From the IMG/VR virus record IMGVR_UViG_3300028840_002524, positions 1-64,000 of that record: a stretch of 64,000 bases of DNA; one strand, given 5' to 3'. Source of the DNA: a virus. The notes beneath the pieces were generated by a model, which was not told the DNA's origin, ran no database searches, and saw only the letters and a list, made by a program, of their open reading frames with translations. Every line of letters starts with the position of its first letter. The stretch's first letter is position 1. A program made the translations under genes and the position numbers. Below, one piece after another: positions 26,556 to 36,369 of this stretch.

Positions 26556-28019
26556 ATGATTCGAGGCGCGAAGAGCTCCTACGCCACGGCGGGAACCATC
26601 GACGAACGCTTCGTGGCGAAGCACAGGAGCATCGTGGAGAGGTTCAAGAACTTCTCCCTCCCGGAAATCGGGATCACCGAGTCGGAAAACCCGTTCGAGG
26701 CCATGGCCGCCAAGGCGGGCAAGGGGTCCGTGGACGACCTGAACCCCTTCGCCATGACCAAAGCCGCCATCCTCATGCAGAACTTCGTGAACGAGTCGCT
26801 GCGGCAGAACCTCGACGAAACGTCGCGGGCCAACCTGCCCACGTGGATCAAGAACGGCCTCGCGCTGATCTCGGTCACGTTCGCGGAGGACATCGTGGAC
26901 CAGCTCATCTCGGTCCAGCCGATGGCGAACAGGAAGGGCCTCGTGCACTACCTGGACATCATCACCGAGGCGAGCAAGGGCAACATCCAGGCGGGAACCC
27001 GCCTCTTCAACGCTCTCCAGGGCTTTCGGGGAACGGAGAACTACTCCTCGGAGAAGGTCGTGGGCGAGCCCATCGGCGCGGCCGGTGCGACGGACTACAA
27101 CCCGACGCTCGGCTACCGCCCGGTCATCCCCGGCACGTTCATCATGACGGACGGGGCGCTGGTCATCCGTGACGACAGGAACGGAAACCTGATCGGCGAC
27201 ATCGCGGGCGGCGGTCCCACCAACACCATCAACTACGTCACCGGCGTGGTGGACGCCCGGTTCTCGGCCGTCACCACCGGCGCGATCACGGCGAACTACG
27301 AGTACAACGTGGAAGCGGCCCTGGCGCTCCCCGAGTACGGCATCGTGCTCAGGCAGGAGTCTCTGGAAGCCCGTCCCCGTGCGCTCGGCGCCACCTGGAG
27401 CCAGCAGGCGGTGTTCGATTTCCTGAACGATTTCGGCATCGACGCGGAGCCCACCATCATCGACGCGGGGGCCCGCATCATCCAGATGGAAACCTGCAAG
27501 CACGTAATCAACTTCCTCACGAACGTCGCCGCAGGCGGCAGCGTCGTGTTCGACAACGCCCCGCCCGCCACGGCCGTTCCCTACACCCTCCACATCAAGA
27601 CGTTCTCGTTCTACGTCTCCAGGCTCCAGAACCTCATCTGGGAAAAGACCCAGACCGTTCGCCCGAACGTGCTGGTGATCTCCCCGGACATCTGGTTCAT
27701 CGTGGCCGCTCAGGACGGGTTCGAGGGCGTCACCCCGGTGGCGAACGACGGCATCGCCGGTCCGAGGAAAATCGGCACCCTCACCCGCCACGGGATCGAG
27801 GTTTTCGCCGACCCGACGTACACCCAGGAGTCGGGCGTCCTCACCTACAGGGGCCCGGAGTTCGTCTCCACGGCCGCCGTCATGGGGATGTACATCCCCC
27901 TCTACAAGAGCCCGGTGCACGTTCGCGGCTTCCGGAAGGACGTGGCGCTCCTGAGCGAGTACGCCCTTCACGCCGTGGACGACCAGCAGATCGGTCTGCT
28001 CTCGGTAATCAATCTCTGA
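26556..28019 (+). CDS. Major capsid protein (487 aa)
   Basis: A strong AGGAGG precedes the ATG directly after the protease-scaffold gene, the usual order. The length and the C-terminal region (GTLTRHGIEVFADPTY, VMGMYIPLYKSPVHVRGF) fit a T4-like HK97-fold capsid protein. SLPEIGITESENPF places an ITE at 40-42, a candidate N-terminal processing site for the gp21-like protease. Residues about 189-250 are an inserted copy of the recurrent beta module (VIPGTFIMTDG, GNLIGDIAGGGPTNTINY, AITANYEYN), probably displayed on the capsid surface. It is identified by context and sequence character, not by a database match. Confidence 0.85.
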   Translation: MIRGAKSSYATAGTIDERFVAKHRSIVERFKNFSLPEIGITESENPFEAMAAKAGKGSVDDLNPFAMTKAAILMQNFVNESLRQNLDETSRANLPTWIKNGLALISVTFAEDIVDQLISVQPMANRKGLVHYLDIITEASKGNIQAGTRLFNALQGFRGTENYSSEKVVGEPIGAAGATDYNPTLGYRPVIPGTFIMTDGALVIRDDRNGNLIGDIAGGGPTNTINYVTGVVDARFSAVTTGAITANYEYNVEAALALPEYGIVLRQESLEARPRALGATWSQQAVFDFLNDFGIDAEPTIIDAGARIIQMETCKHVINFLTNVAAGGSVVFDNAPPATAVPYTLHIKTFSFYVSRLQNLIWEKTQTVRPNVLVISPDIWFIVAAQDGFEGVTPVANDGIAGPRKIGTLTRHGIEVFADPTYTQESGVLTYRGPEFVSTAAVMGMYIPLYKSPVHVRGFRKDVALLSEYALHAVDDQQIGLLSVINL

Positions 28020-28053
28020 TCGTGACTTGCGCGAGGCCGTAAGGGGCTGATTC

Positions 28054-28281
28054 ATGGCGAAGAAGAAAGCGACCAAAAAGGGGCCAGCCAAGAAGAAGGT
28101 CAAGAAAAAGGCAGTGCCCAAACGAAAGACCGGTCGCAAGAAGAAAGTCGCCAAGAAGAAGTCCCAACGCGGTGGGAAGGGTAGGAAGTTCGCCAAAGCG
28201 AAAGCTGCCCCGGGCCGCAAAAAGGCCAAGCGCAAGGAACAGGAAGAGACAGAAAAACCGAAGTACGGTCAAGGCGAATAA
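28054..28281 (+). CDS. Histone H1-like Lys-rich protein (75 aa)
   Basis: The ATG is 35 nt after the capsid gene; only a weak ribosome binding site is seen. About 29 Lys and 6 Arg in 75 residues, arranged as KKK/Ala/Pro runs (MAKKKATKKGPAKKKVKKKA), resemble the C-terminal tails of histone H1 and bacterial H1-like proteins. The short C-terminus is acidic and polar. It should bind DNA or RNA non-specifically and could help condense packaged DNA or act on the host nucleoid. A strong terminator follows at once, so it closes the capsid transcription unit. Confidence 0.7.
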   Translation: MAKKKATKKGPAKKKVKKKAVPKRKTGRKKKVAKKKSQRGGKGRKFAKAKAAPGRKKAKRKEQEETEKPKYGQGE

Positions 28282-28292
28282 CGGACAGGGAC

Positions 28293-28325
28293 GGGGCTCC
28301 TTCGGGAGCCCCTCCCGCCGTTTCT
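28293..28325 (+). terminator. Intrinsic terminator after the capsid unit
   Basis: GGGGCTCC (28293-28300) and GGAGCCCC (28305-28312) form an 8-bp perfect stem closed by a TTCG tetraloop, followed by TCCCGCCGTTTCTT. It is the clearest terminator in the window. Confidence 0.8.
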
Positions 28326-28344
28326 TCTACGATGAGCAGAGCGT

Positions 28345-29448
28345 GTGCTGACAGTGGAACCCAAGGCGCAGAAGTGCCACATCGCATTCAAGGGCGACCT
28401 GTGGTGTCCCTTTCCCCTGAAGCTTGACACATACCAGGGGTGCGGCCATTCGTGCCTCTATTGCTCTGCCCGCCTCCAGCGCCGCACGGCCTACCAGCGC
28501 ACCTTCCACGTCCCGCGCTCCATCCCGAGCCTCAAGCGCCAAGTCTCCGGGAAAACAGGCACCACGGCCTGGAAACTTGTCCAGGAGGGCATGACTTTCC
28601 AGTGGGGCTACGCGGCTGACCCTTTCCCGCCCATCGAATCCGAGTACGGGACCTCCCTCGACGCCCTCCGGATCTTCTCTCACCTGGGCGTCTCCTTCTC
28701 CCTCTGCACCAAGTCGGTGATCCCCGGGGAGAAGCCCTACCTGGAGGAGTTCAAGAAGCTGGGGAACCGCGTGCTCTTCCGCATGTCCTTCTCGACCCTC
28801 GACGATGCGGCAGCGGCCGTCATCGAGCCGAACGCGCCGCCTCCCTCCGAGCGCCTCGCCCTCCTCGAACGGTTGACGGACCTGGGCGTCAATACACTCG
28901 CCCGGCTCTCGCCCACCATTCCGGGCACCACCTTCGAACGGGTGACCCCCGAGGAGATTGCCAAGACGCTCCGACGGCTGCGGACCGCGTGCCGGTACGT
29001 GAACTTCCACCCGTTGCAGGTGGACTTCCGGTCCGAGAAAACAGCGTGGGTCCCTATGTTCGACGCTCTCGGGCTGCGGTACCACACCTGGAAAGCCCGG
29101 TTTGTGCGGCATGCGAAAGGCCGGGCAAGCCACTTCCTGACCCCGACGGATTCCTGGCGCTCGATGCTCATCAAGAACGCCCGGACGGCTGCGCAGGCCG
29201 AGGGGGTCGAGGTCGGGTTCGATTCCGGGCCCGGCACCCTCGGCGCGTTCTCCTCGGACGGCGCCACGTGCTGCGGGTCCTGGGATGGGATCAAACACAA
29301 CCCCGACGCCATCATTCCCATGGTGAAGGACGGTAGGGTAAACTCTATGAAGTTTGAGCGGGCGTTCTCGCTCCCGCCGAAACACTACGCCGAGGTTCGC
29401 TCGGCTATTTACTCTCTATTCGAAAAGGCCAGAAAGGCGCGGGCATGA
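28345..29448 (+). CDS. Radical SAM enzyme, spore photoproduct lyase-like (367 aa)
   Basis: The GTG at 28345 is taken as start, although the ribosome binding site is weak; GTG 28354 is also possible. YQGCGHSCLYCSA contains C33, C37 and C40, the CxxxCxxC ligand set for a 4Fe-4S cluster, in the GCxHxCxYC form typical of spore-photoproduct-lyase-like radical SAM proteins. FQWGYAADPFPPIE and SFSTLDDAAAAVIEPNAPPPSERL fit the rest of the barrel. More Cys near the C-terminus (ATCCGSWDG) could bind another cluster or substrate. It overlaps the next ParB-like gene by ATGA, so the two are co-translated. Repair or modification of DNA is possible; the substrate is not known. Confidence 0.8.
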   Translation: MLTVEPKAQKCHIAFKGDLWCPFPLKLDTYQGCGHSCLYCSARLQRRTAYQRTFHVPRSIPSLKRQVSGKTGTTAWKLVQEGMTFQWGYAADPFPPIESEYGTSLDALRIFSHLGVSFSLCTKSVIPGEKPYLEEFKKLGNRVLFRMSFSTLDDAAAAVIEPNAPPPSERLALLERLTDLGVNTLARLSPTIPGTTFERVTPEEIAKTLRRLRTACRYVNFHPLQVDFRSEKTAWVPMFDALGLRYHTWKARFVRHAKGRASHFLTPTDSWRSMLIKNARTAAQAEGVEVGFDSGPGTLGAFSSDGATCCGSWDGIKHNPDAIIPMVKDGRVNSMKFERAFSLPPKHYAEVRSAIYSLFEKARKARA

Positions 29449-30317
29449 ATATCTGGCACGAGAAACTGGACGTGGCGCTCATCGAGCCCCACCCGGATAA
29501 CGCCAACGAGCAGGTGGAACACGTGTTCAACACGCTCACGGCCAACATCCGATCCAGGGGGATGCTCAGCACCCCGCTCGTGCGCGTGGTCGCCTATACG
29601 GGGAAAGGTAAGAATCGGAAGCCGTCCCGCTACCAGTGCGTGGACGGCCACCACAGGATCGAGGCGTACAAGGCCGCCGGGCACACGGACCCTCTCCTCT
29701 GCATCGTCACCGACATGACGGACAAGGAAGCGGCCGAGCACCTCATGTCCATGAACAACCTCTCGGGCGAGCCCAACCCCAAGAAGCTCGGCGCCCTGAT
29801 CGACAAGATGCTGAACGAGCTCGGGTCCACGGCCGTCGAGATCGCGCAGCACACGGCCTACTCTCCTTCCGAGATCGACGCTTTCCTCGCCGAGGCCGCA
29901 GACGCGGCGGATGCTTTCACCGGCCTCGACGTGGGTGGCGGCCCTTCCCCGGCCGAGGGGGAGGGGGAGGAGGACGTAGAGCAGTGGACCTTCTACGTGG
30001 AAGAGAACCAGGGGCAGGTGATCCACCGGGCCCTGGAGCAGGCCAAGAAGCTAAACAAGACGGAGAGCGAGAACCCGGAGGCCGACGCCCTGGAGTTCGT
30101 GTGCTCCTTCTTCCTTTCGAAGAAGAGCAAGAACCTGGAGGACGGCGTGCTCCTGACGGTCCCTCTCCCTACAAAGCAGCAATTCCTTGACCTTTGGGAG
30201 CGGTTCCGGGCCGCGAATCCGGGCAAGGATATGGAGGATTTCCTATACACTCTCATGGGACCGCTGGAGGAAACCCTCCCTGAAATCGTCGCCGGGGGTA
30301 AGGTCGCCAAGGTGTGA
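29445..30317 (+). CDS. ParB-like protein coupled to the radical SAM gene (290 aa)
   Basis: The start codon overlaps the radical SAM stop (ATGA). Residues 10-110 form a ParB/sulfiredoxin-like domain: VALIEPHPDNANEQ, YQCVDGHHRIEAYKAAGH (DGHHR at 67-71) and MSMNNLSGEPNPKKLG. A helical middle (DAFLAEAADAADAF) and a C-terminal domain (VEQWTFYVEENQGQVIHRA) follow. The C-terminal domain has the same WTFYV-like opening as FTFYAPSMDDY in the ParB-like protein at 14341, so the two are probably paralogues. Translational coupling suggests work with the radical SAM enzyme, perhaps on nucleotides or DNA. Confidence 0.75.
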   Translation: MNIWHEKLDVALIEPHPDNANEQVEHVFNTLTANIRSRGMLSTPLVRVVAYTGKGKNRKPSRYQCVDGHHRIEAYKAAGHTDPLLCIVTDMTDKEAAEHLMSMNNLSGEPNPKKLGALIDKMLNELGSTAVEIAQHTAYSPSEIDAFLAEAADAADAFTGLDVGGGPSPAEGEGEEDVEQWTFYVEENQGQVIHRALEQAKKLNKTESENPEADALEFVCSFFLSKKSKNLEDGVLLTVPLPTKQQFLDLWERFRAANPGKDMEDFLYTLMGPLEETLPEIVAGGKVAKV

Positions 30318-30371
30318 GCCCTCGGATAAAATAGGTGGGGCATCGTATGTAACGCTTTTAGGAGTAGAACC

Positions 30372-30872
30372 ATGGTGAAGTACAAGGACCCTTACGGCCG
30401 TACCGAGGAAACCATCGCAGCCTGGGCAGAGATCAAGCCCGAGGACAGGCAGGAGATGGAGGTCGCGGAGATCGCCAAGGTACGCGGAATGGAAGTGAAT
30501 CGGTTCATCAACGCCGGTCGCTCCTCCATCATTTTGCCCGCCAGCGCCGAGAGCGGCGGCAGCGGACACGGCTCGCGTCTCGATCCGGGCGACTTCGTGG
30601 ACGGCGCGTACTACGAGAAGTGCCTCAAGCACGCCCAGGGACTCATGCGGCTGTGCTTCGTGGACGACAAGCTTCTCGACGACCTCGCCAAGCAGAAGCG
30701 CATCCGGGACGGCGAGGAATTCCCCGACTGGGTGAAAGAGGCAAAGTCCCAGCTCGACAAGGAGGGAGGCACCAAGGCCAAGCACACGGAGCAGTTCATG
30801 GAGAACGATCCCGTGGACCGGCTGGCCCAGGTGCAGGCCGAAGGTCGCCCTCACGCGAGCGAAGAACGATAG
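30372..30872 (+). CDS. Hypothetical head-region protein (166 aa)
   Basis: AGGAG precedes the ATG. It is a charged, mostly helical protein: TEETIAAWAEIKPEDRQEME near the start, a Gly/Ser-rich patch (SAESGGSGHGSR), and DWVKEAKSQLDKEGGTKAKH towards the end. No membrane segment or enzyme motif is seen. Its place between ParB-like and neck-like genes suggests a head completion or scaffolding role, but I do not recognise the family. Confidence 0.55.
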   Translation: MVKYKDPYGRTEETIAAWAEIKPEDRQEMEVAEIAKVRGMEVNRFINAGRSSIILPASAESGGSGHGSRLDPGDFVDGAYYEKCLKHAQGLMRLCFVDDKLLDDLAKQKRIRDGEEFPDWVKEAKSQLDKEGGTKAKHTEQFMENDPVDRLAQVQAEGRPHASEER

Positions 30873-30910
30873 GCTTCGGGCGATCCGACGCCTAAAAGGA
30901 GGAAAGAAGC

Positions 30911-31408
30911 ATGGCAAAGCACCAGTACAGGGTCGCCGCGAGGGGTTCCCTAATTCTCCCCATGGAGAACGGCGGGACCAAGCGGCTGGAGCCGGGCCAG
31001 ATCGTCACCGGTCCCCACTTCGCCAAGTTCGTGGGGAAGGGCCTCATGCCCGTGATGGACACGCCCCCCAAGCCGAAAGCGGCGCAACTCCCTGCCCCGT
31101 TCGTCAAGGCCGATGAGAAGGAGGCCCCCGAGGCCCCCGAGGCCGACGAACAGGAGGAGGCTCCCAAGGGCGAAGAGGTCGAAAGATCCGCACCGGCCGA
31201 AGAGCCCGTGGCCGAGCCTGAGCCCGAACCCGAACCGGAGACGGAGGAGGAACCGGAACCCAAAGGGGACTCCCTCCCGGCGAGCAAGTCCGAGCTCAAG
31301 AAGATGAACAAGGAATCCCTCACGGCCCTCGCAACGGAGCTGGGCCTCGACTCCGAGGGAACCAACAAGGAAATCGCGGCGCGGATCGCCAAGGATTTGG
31401 GCCTGTAA
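30911..31408 (+). CDS. Structural protein with acidic linker and SAP/HeH-like C-terminus (165 aa)
   Basis: AGGAGG stands before the ATG. The first 60 residues form a small beta-rich domain (YRVAARGSLILPMENGGTKR, LEPGQIVTGPHFAKFV). A long Glu/Pro/Ala linker (about 65-120) follows, with EPEPEPEPETEEEPEP. The last 45 residues (SELKKMNKESLTALATELGL...TNKEIAARIAKDL) resemble SAP/HeH-type helix-extension-helix DNA-binding modules, also found at the ends of phage structural proteins. It may link head and neck or contact DNA. Confidence 0.6.
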   Translation: MAKHQYRVAARGSLILPMENGGTKRLEPGQIVTGPHFAKFVGKGLMPVMDTPPKPKAAQLPAPFVKADEKEAPEAPEADEQEEAPKGEEVERSAPAEEPVAEPEPEPEPETEEEPEPKGDSLPASKSELKKMNKESLTALATELGLDSEGTNKEIAARIAKDLGL

Positions 31409-31409
31409 T

Positions 31410-32114
31410 ATGGTGACCCAAGCGGAAATGCGCCGTTACATCCTCGATTCCCTCGCGGATGAAGGGGTGGACGTGGAGCTCAATGAGCGGCAGCTCGACA
31501 CGTCGATTCGCAAGGCGCTCCAGCTCTGGACCAAGTACAACCCGATGCGCCGGTGGATCAACCTCGGCGACATCGGACCGGCCCTCACGACCACCTACAC
31601 TCCTTCCGAGGATGAGGTGGGAATCGCGGGCGTGGTCGATGTTCGCTTCATGGACATCGACCCGCAGACCAGACCGTACATCACCCCTTCCACCTACGAG
31701 CTAAGGTGGGGGATGAGGGGGCCTCGCCTGTTCTTCGAGCTTCACGTGGCCGAGCGCCGCATGGAGCGTTTCACAGGCGAGGCTCCGGACTGGTACTGGG
31801 AGGAAGAGGAGGGGGTCCTCTACATCTACAATCCCATCCGTCCGGTCAAGGTGATGGCCCTCTTTCTGAAAAAGGTTCGGATCGAGGACATCAAGGAATA
31901 CCAGATGGACGAGTTCGAGATCGCCTGCGTGGCCGAAGCCAAGTTCCTACTGGCTCGGATACTCGGCAAGTTCGGACCCATCCCAGGCGCGGACGGGGAA
32001 ATTCAAACCGACGCCGACCGTCTCAGGGAGGAGGCCAAGGAAGAGAAAGGCGAGGTTCGCCGCCGACTGGAACGCTCGCTCAGGTCCGTACCTCCGCCCA
32101 GATATGTGGGTTAA
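31410..32114 (+). CDS. Putative neck or head-completion protein (234 aa)
   Basis: The ATG begins one base after the previous stop. The N-terminal helices (AEMRRYILDSLADEGVDVEL, RQLDTSIRKALQLWTKYNP) and the following beta region (WINLGDIGPALTTTYTPSED; VLYIYNPIRPVKVMALFLKK) resemble head-completion adaptor proteins of contractile-tailed phages. The C-terminus is a charged helix (DADRLREEAKEEKGEVRRRL). I cannot tell whether it corresponds to T4 gp13, gp14 or another adaptor; the assignment rests on context and general shape. Confidence 0.5.
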   Translation: MVTQAEMRRYILDSLADEGVDVELNERQLDTSIRKALQLWTKYNPMRRWINLGDIGPALTTTYTPSEDEVGIAGVVDVRFMDIDPQTRPYITPSTYELRWGMRGPRLFFELHVAERRMERFTGEAPDWYWEEEEGVLYIYNPIRPVKVMALFLKKVRIEDIKEYQMDEFEIACVAEAKFLLARILGKFGPIPGADGEIQTDADRLREEAKEEKGEVRRRLERSLRSVPPPRYVG

Positions 32115-32147
32115 ACAACGTAAACCGTTTGAGAGGAGGAAACTACT

Positions 32148-32882
32148 ATGGGTCTCGACACTCTGACAAGGGAAGGAACCCCTTATGCACGCGGATCTTC
32201 GTTCAACGCCCTGGTGCAGATCCTACAGAACGCGGGCATCGCCGTGGACAAAGGCGGCGCTGGCGTCGGATGGGTGCGGTTCGCCGCGCAGCCCCTCGCC
32301 GACGACACCCTGACGATCAACGGGCGCGTCTACTGCTTCGATCCCACGGGCGGGGCCCCGGCCTACGACGTTGCCGTCACCATCGGCGCGGCCGTGACCA
32401 ACACCATCGACAACCTTCTGGCGGAGATCAACGCCGACGCGGACACCCGCTGCCACGCAGCGAAGGGCGCGGGCGCGGTGGTCTGCATGCTCCAGTCCAC
32501 GGACACGGGACCGACCTCGAACTTCGCCTTGGCGGAGTCCACGGCCGGTGTCCGGATGATCCTGAGCGCCGCAGCAGCGGTCGGCGGGGAAGCCAAGAAC
32601 GCCATCCCCACCATCCGCAAGGCCACCTACGAGGTGACGGCCGCCGACGTGGCGTCCCTCGCAATCCCGGCCGAGCTGCCCGTCGCCACCTTCCCGGGAA
32701 CCGTCGCCCCCACGGTCATCGTGGTGGGAGTCGTGACCTCGGCCGGTGTGGTGGTCCCGCTGACGGTCGCCATCACGCTCGTGTGGAGGCAGTTCAACTC
32801 CGGATTCTGGACCCTGTGCATCCAGGACTCGGCAGCGGTGCTCACGGCCGCCGACGTGGTGTCCGTGCTGGTGATCTCGTAG
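32148..32882 (+). CDS. Virion structural protein, tail or fibre type (244 aa)
   Basis: GAGAGGAGG precedes the ATG. Residues about 48-105 (DDTLTINGRVYCFDP, AVTIGAAVTNTIDNLLAEIN) carry a motif common in phage structural proteins, a beta hairpin followed by a helix ending in LxAxIN. The C-terminal part is a hydrophobic beta-rich domain (TFPGTVAPTVIVVGVVTSAG). A strong terminator follows. It may be a decoration, tail or fibre-base component. Confidence 0.55.
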   Translation: MGLDTLTREGTPYARGSSFNALVQILQNAGIAVDKGGAGVGWVRFAAQPLADDTLTINGRVYCFDPTGGAPAYDVAVTIGAAVTNTIDNLLAEINADADTRCHAAKGAGAVVCMLQSTDTGPTSNFALAESTAGVRMILSAAAAVGGEAKNAIPTIRKATYEVTAADVASLAIPAELPVATFPGTVAPTVIVVGVVTSAGVVVPLTVAITLVWRQFNSGFWTLCIQDSAAVLTAADVVSVLVIS

Positions 32883-32908
32883 GGACAACTTTTGCGTTCT
32901 GAGGGGAC

Positions 32909-32938
32909 GGGGGCGCTTCTGCGCCCCCTCCCTCTTTC
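32909..32938 (+). terminator. Intrinsic terminator before the adhesin cassette
   Basis: GGGGGCGC (32909-32916) pairs perfectly with GCGCCCCC (32921-32928) around TTCT, followed by TCCCTCTTTC. It separates the head/neck genes from the fibre genes. Confidence 0.75.
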
Positions 32939-32960
32939 GGCTTGATACTTATGGCCGTCC

Positions 32961-33518
32961 ATGGAACTTCCCGTCTATTTTCCCGTCACCGAGGGGGACA
33001 TCAAACGGGGAATTCGCTCCCCGAACCTCGGCGGCCATAGCTTCCCGTGCAGCGCGACGAATGCGTTCTACGGGATTGAGCCCACAGATTCGATCAAGCA
33101 GGCTTTCGAGAAGCTCTTTCCCGGCGGCGGCCCGGGAACGGACGATGTTGAGTACATTTTTACCTCCACACGAAGCACACCCCAGGGCGGAATACTTTAT
33201 CTTGAAATAGGAAACGTCACCTGCATGCGTGCTGGTGTCACGGCCATTTCGGCCACGAACCTTACAGGAATCTCGGTGCGCGTAGACGCGGCCGATGGAG
33301 GACGGGATTTCGATTTCGAGGTGGTGACCGCCCCAAGCAGCGCCACCCCGACACCCATCGGGGCGCTGTCCCTCAGCGGCGCCCTGTCGAATCAAAGAGA
33401 CGACTTAAACGTAGCGATCCCGGCGGGAACCGAGTGGGGTGTTCGGGTTGTTCAAACGAGCGGTTCCGGACGCTCTTCTTTCCGTAAGATGGTAGTAGCA
33501 GTTCGACTGAGGAATTAA
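32961..33518 (+). CDS. Adhesin-type structural protein A (185 aa)
   Basis: The ATG at 32961 has no good ribosome binding site, and the upstream 20 nt follow a terminator, so the start is uncertain. The C-terminal 85 residues ([20 protein letters not shown] ... GVRVVQTSGSGRSSFRKMVV) are clearly paralogous to the C-terminus of the collagen-like fibre at 33522 ([20 protein letters not shown] ... [20 protein letters not shown]). The N-terminal part (SATNAFYGIEPTDSIKQAFE) is different. It may be a shorter fibre or a partner that trimerises through the same end domain. Confidence 0.65.
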   Translation: MELPVYFPVTEGDIKRGIRSPNLGGHSFPCSATNAFYGIEPTDSIKQAFEKLFPGGGPGTDDVEYIFTSTRSTPQGGILYLEIGNVTCMRAGVTAISATNLTGISVRVDAADGGRDFDFEVVTAPSSATPTPIGALSLSGALSNQRDDLNVAIPAGTEWGVRVVQTSGSGRSSFRKMVVAVRLRN

Positions 33519-33521
33519 CAC

Positions 33522-35243
<1,722 letters not shown>

Positions 35244-35244
35244 G

Positions 35245-36369
35245 GTGTCGATTGTTCTCGTGGTCAAAAATGAGGGCACAGAAGACGTTCTCATCGAGGA
35301 CCTCGGGTTCACTATTTCCGGAGAATCCCAGGAGCAGGTGAATGACCTGTTCGACATCCGGAGCTTTCTTCTCTCGGAGAATTTGCGGCAGTTTGCGCTG
35401 GCGGGAACGCTCAAGCTCAACGACGGGACATCCGACATCCCCGTTTCCGAGGTGGACGATTTCATTCAGTACCACAACACGGGCCCTGATCAGGCCCATG
35501 AGGTGGCGGTAGACGCAACCGAGTTCAGCGGCCATCTTGGAACCGGGGACAGCGACGTACAGGCGGCCCTGCGAACCCTCGATCAGCTCCCGATCTCCGG
35601 TGTGACGGGCCCCACGGGTCCGGACGTGCACAATGATCTCACCGGCCGAGACACCTACCCGGCCCACCCGGATAGCGCCCTCAGCCGTTCCGTGCAGAAC
35701 AAGTCCGACAATTACACAATGGTCCTGTCGGATTTCGGAACCACCCTGCGGTTCACGAACTCCACCCAGAAAACGCTCACCCTCTACTCCCTTTCGGGAA
35801 CCGAGACCGGGCGCGAGGTGGAGGTGATCCGGACAGGGACGGGGAGTCTCCTCCTGGCAGTCCCCTCGGGATATACGCTGTACTTCCTCGGCGTGCAGTA
35901 CACGGGGGCCGCGACGGTCGAGATCAACGAGCAATGGAGGCGCATTCAGCTTCGGGCGATCTCGGCGACGGAATGGGAGGCGAGCCTCGACGCCTTGGCG
36001 TTCAACGAGTGGAGCTCTGAGGTGTCCGATGACGGCGAGTCCACCACCACATCACAGACGTTGCAGACGAAGCTATCCCACACGACAGAGGAACTCCCGG
36101 CTGGAAAATACAGGGTGGGATATGGGTGTGAGTACGGGAATAACATCCAGAAAGCCACCGAGGTCACCGTCGAGGTCGAGGGTTCCACCGTCGCGCTCGT
36201 GCAATCGTCTGTCACCGAGGGGGATTACTGGAATCCGTTCGCAGGATTTTATTACTACGACCTTGCAGCCGACGGAACCATCACCGTTGATCTCAAATAT
36301 AGGAACCTTGACACCGGCGGAACCGCGAGGATTCGCTGCGCACGGATTGAGGTATGGAGGGTGGAGTAG
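35245..36369 (+). CDS. Adhesin-type structural protein B (374 aa)
   Basis: The GTG start follows GGGAG by 8 nt and lies one base after the previous stop. The N-terminal 80 residues are paralogous to the anchor domain of the collagen-like fibre (LVVKNEGTEDVLIEDLGFTI; DIPVSEVDDFIQYHNTG). A short GVTGPTGP stretch (about 118) looks like a remnant or seed of a collagen segment. The rest is beta-rich (NYTMVLSDFGTTLRFTNSTQ; GYTLYFLGVQYTGAATVEIN). It is probably an alternative fibre sharing the same attachment site. Confidence 0.65.
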   Translation: MSIVLVVKNEGTEDVLIEDLGFTISGESQEQVNDLFDIRSFLLSENLRQFALAGTLKLNDGTSDIPVSEVDDFIQYHNTGPDQAHEVAVDATEFSGHLGTGDSDVQAALRTLDQLPISGVTGPTGPDVHNDLTGRDTYPAHPDSALSRSVQNKSDNYTMVLSDFGTTLRFTNSTQKTLTLYSLSGTETGREVEVIRTGTGSLLLAVPSGYTLYFLGVQYTGAATVEINEQWRRIQLRAISATEWEASLDALAFNEWSSEVSDDGESTTTSQTLQTKLSHTTEELPAGKYRVGYGCEYGNNIQKATEVTVEVEGSTVALVQSSVTEGDYWNPFAGFYYYDLAADGTITVDLKYRNLDTGGTARIRCARIEVWRVE

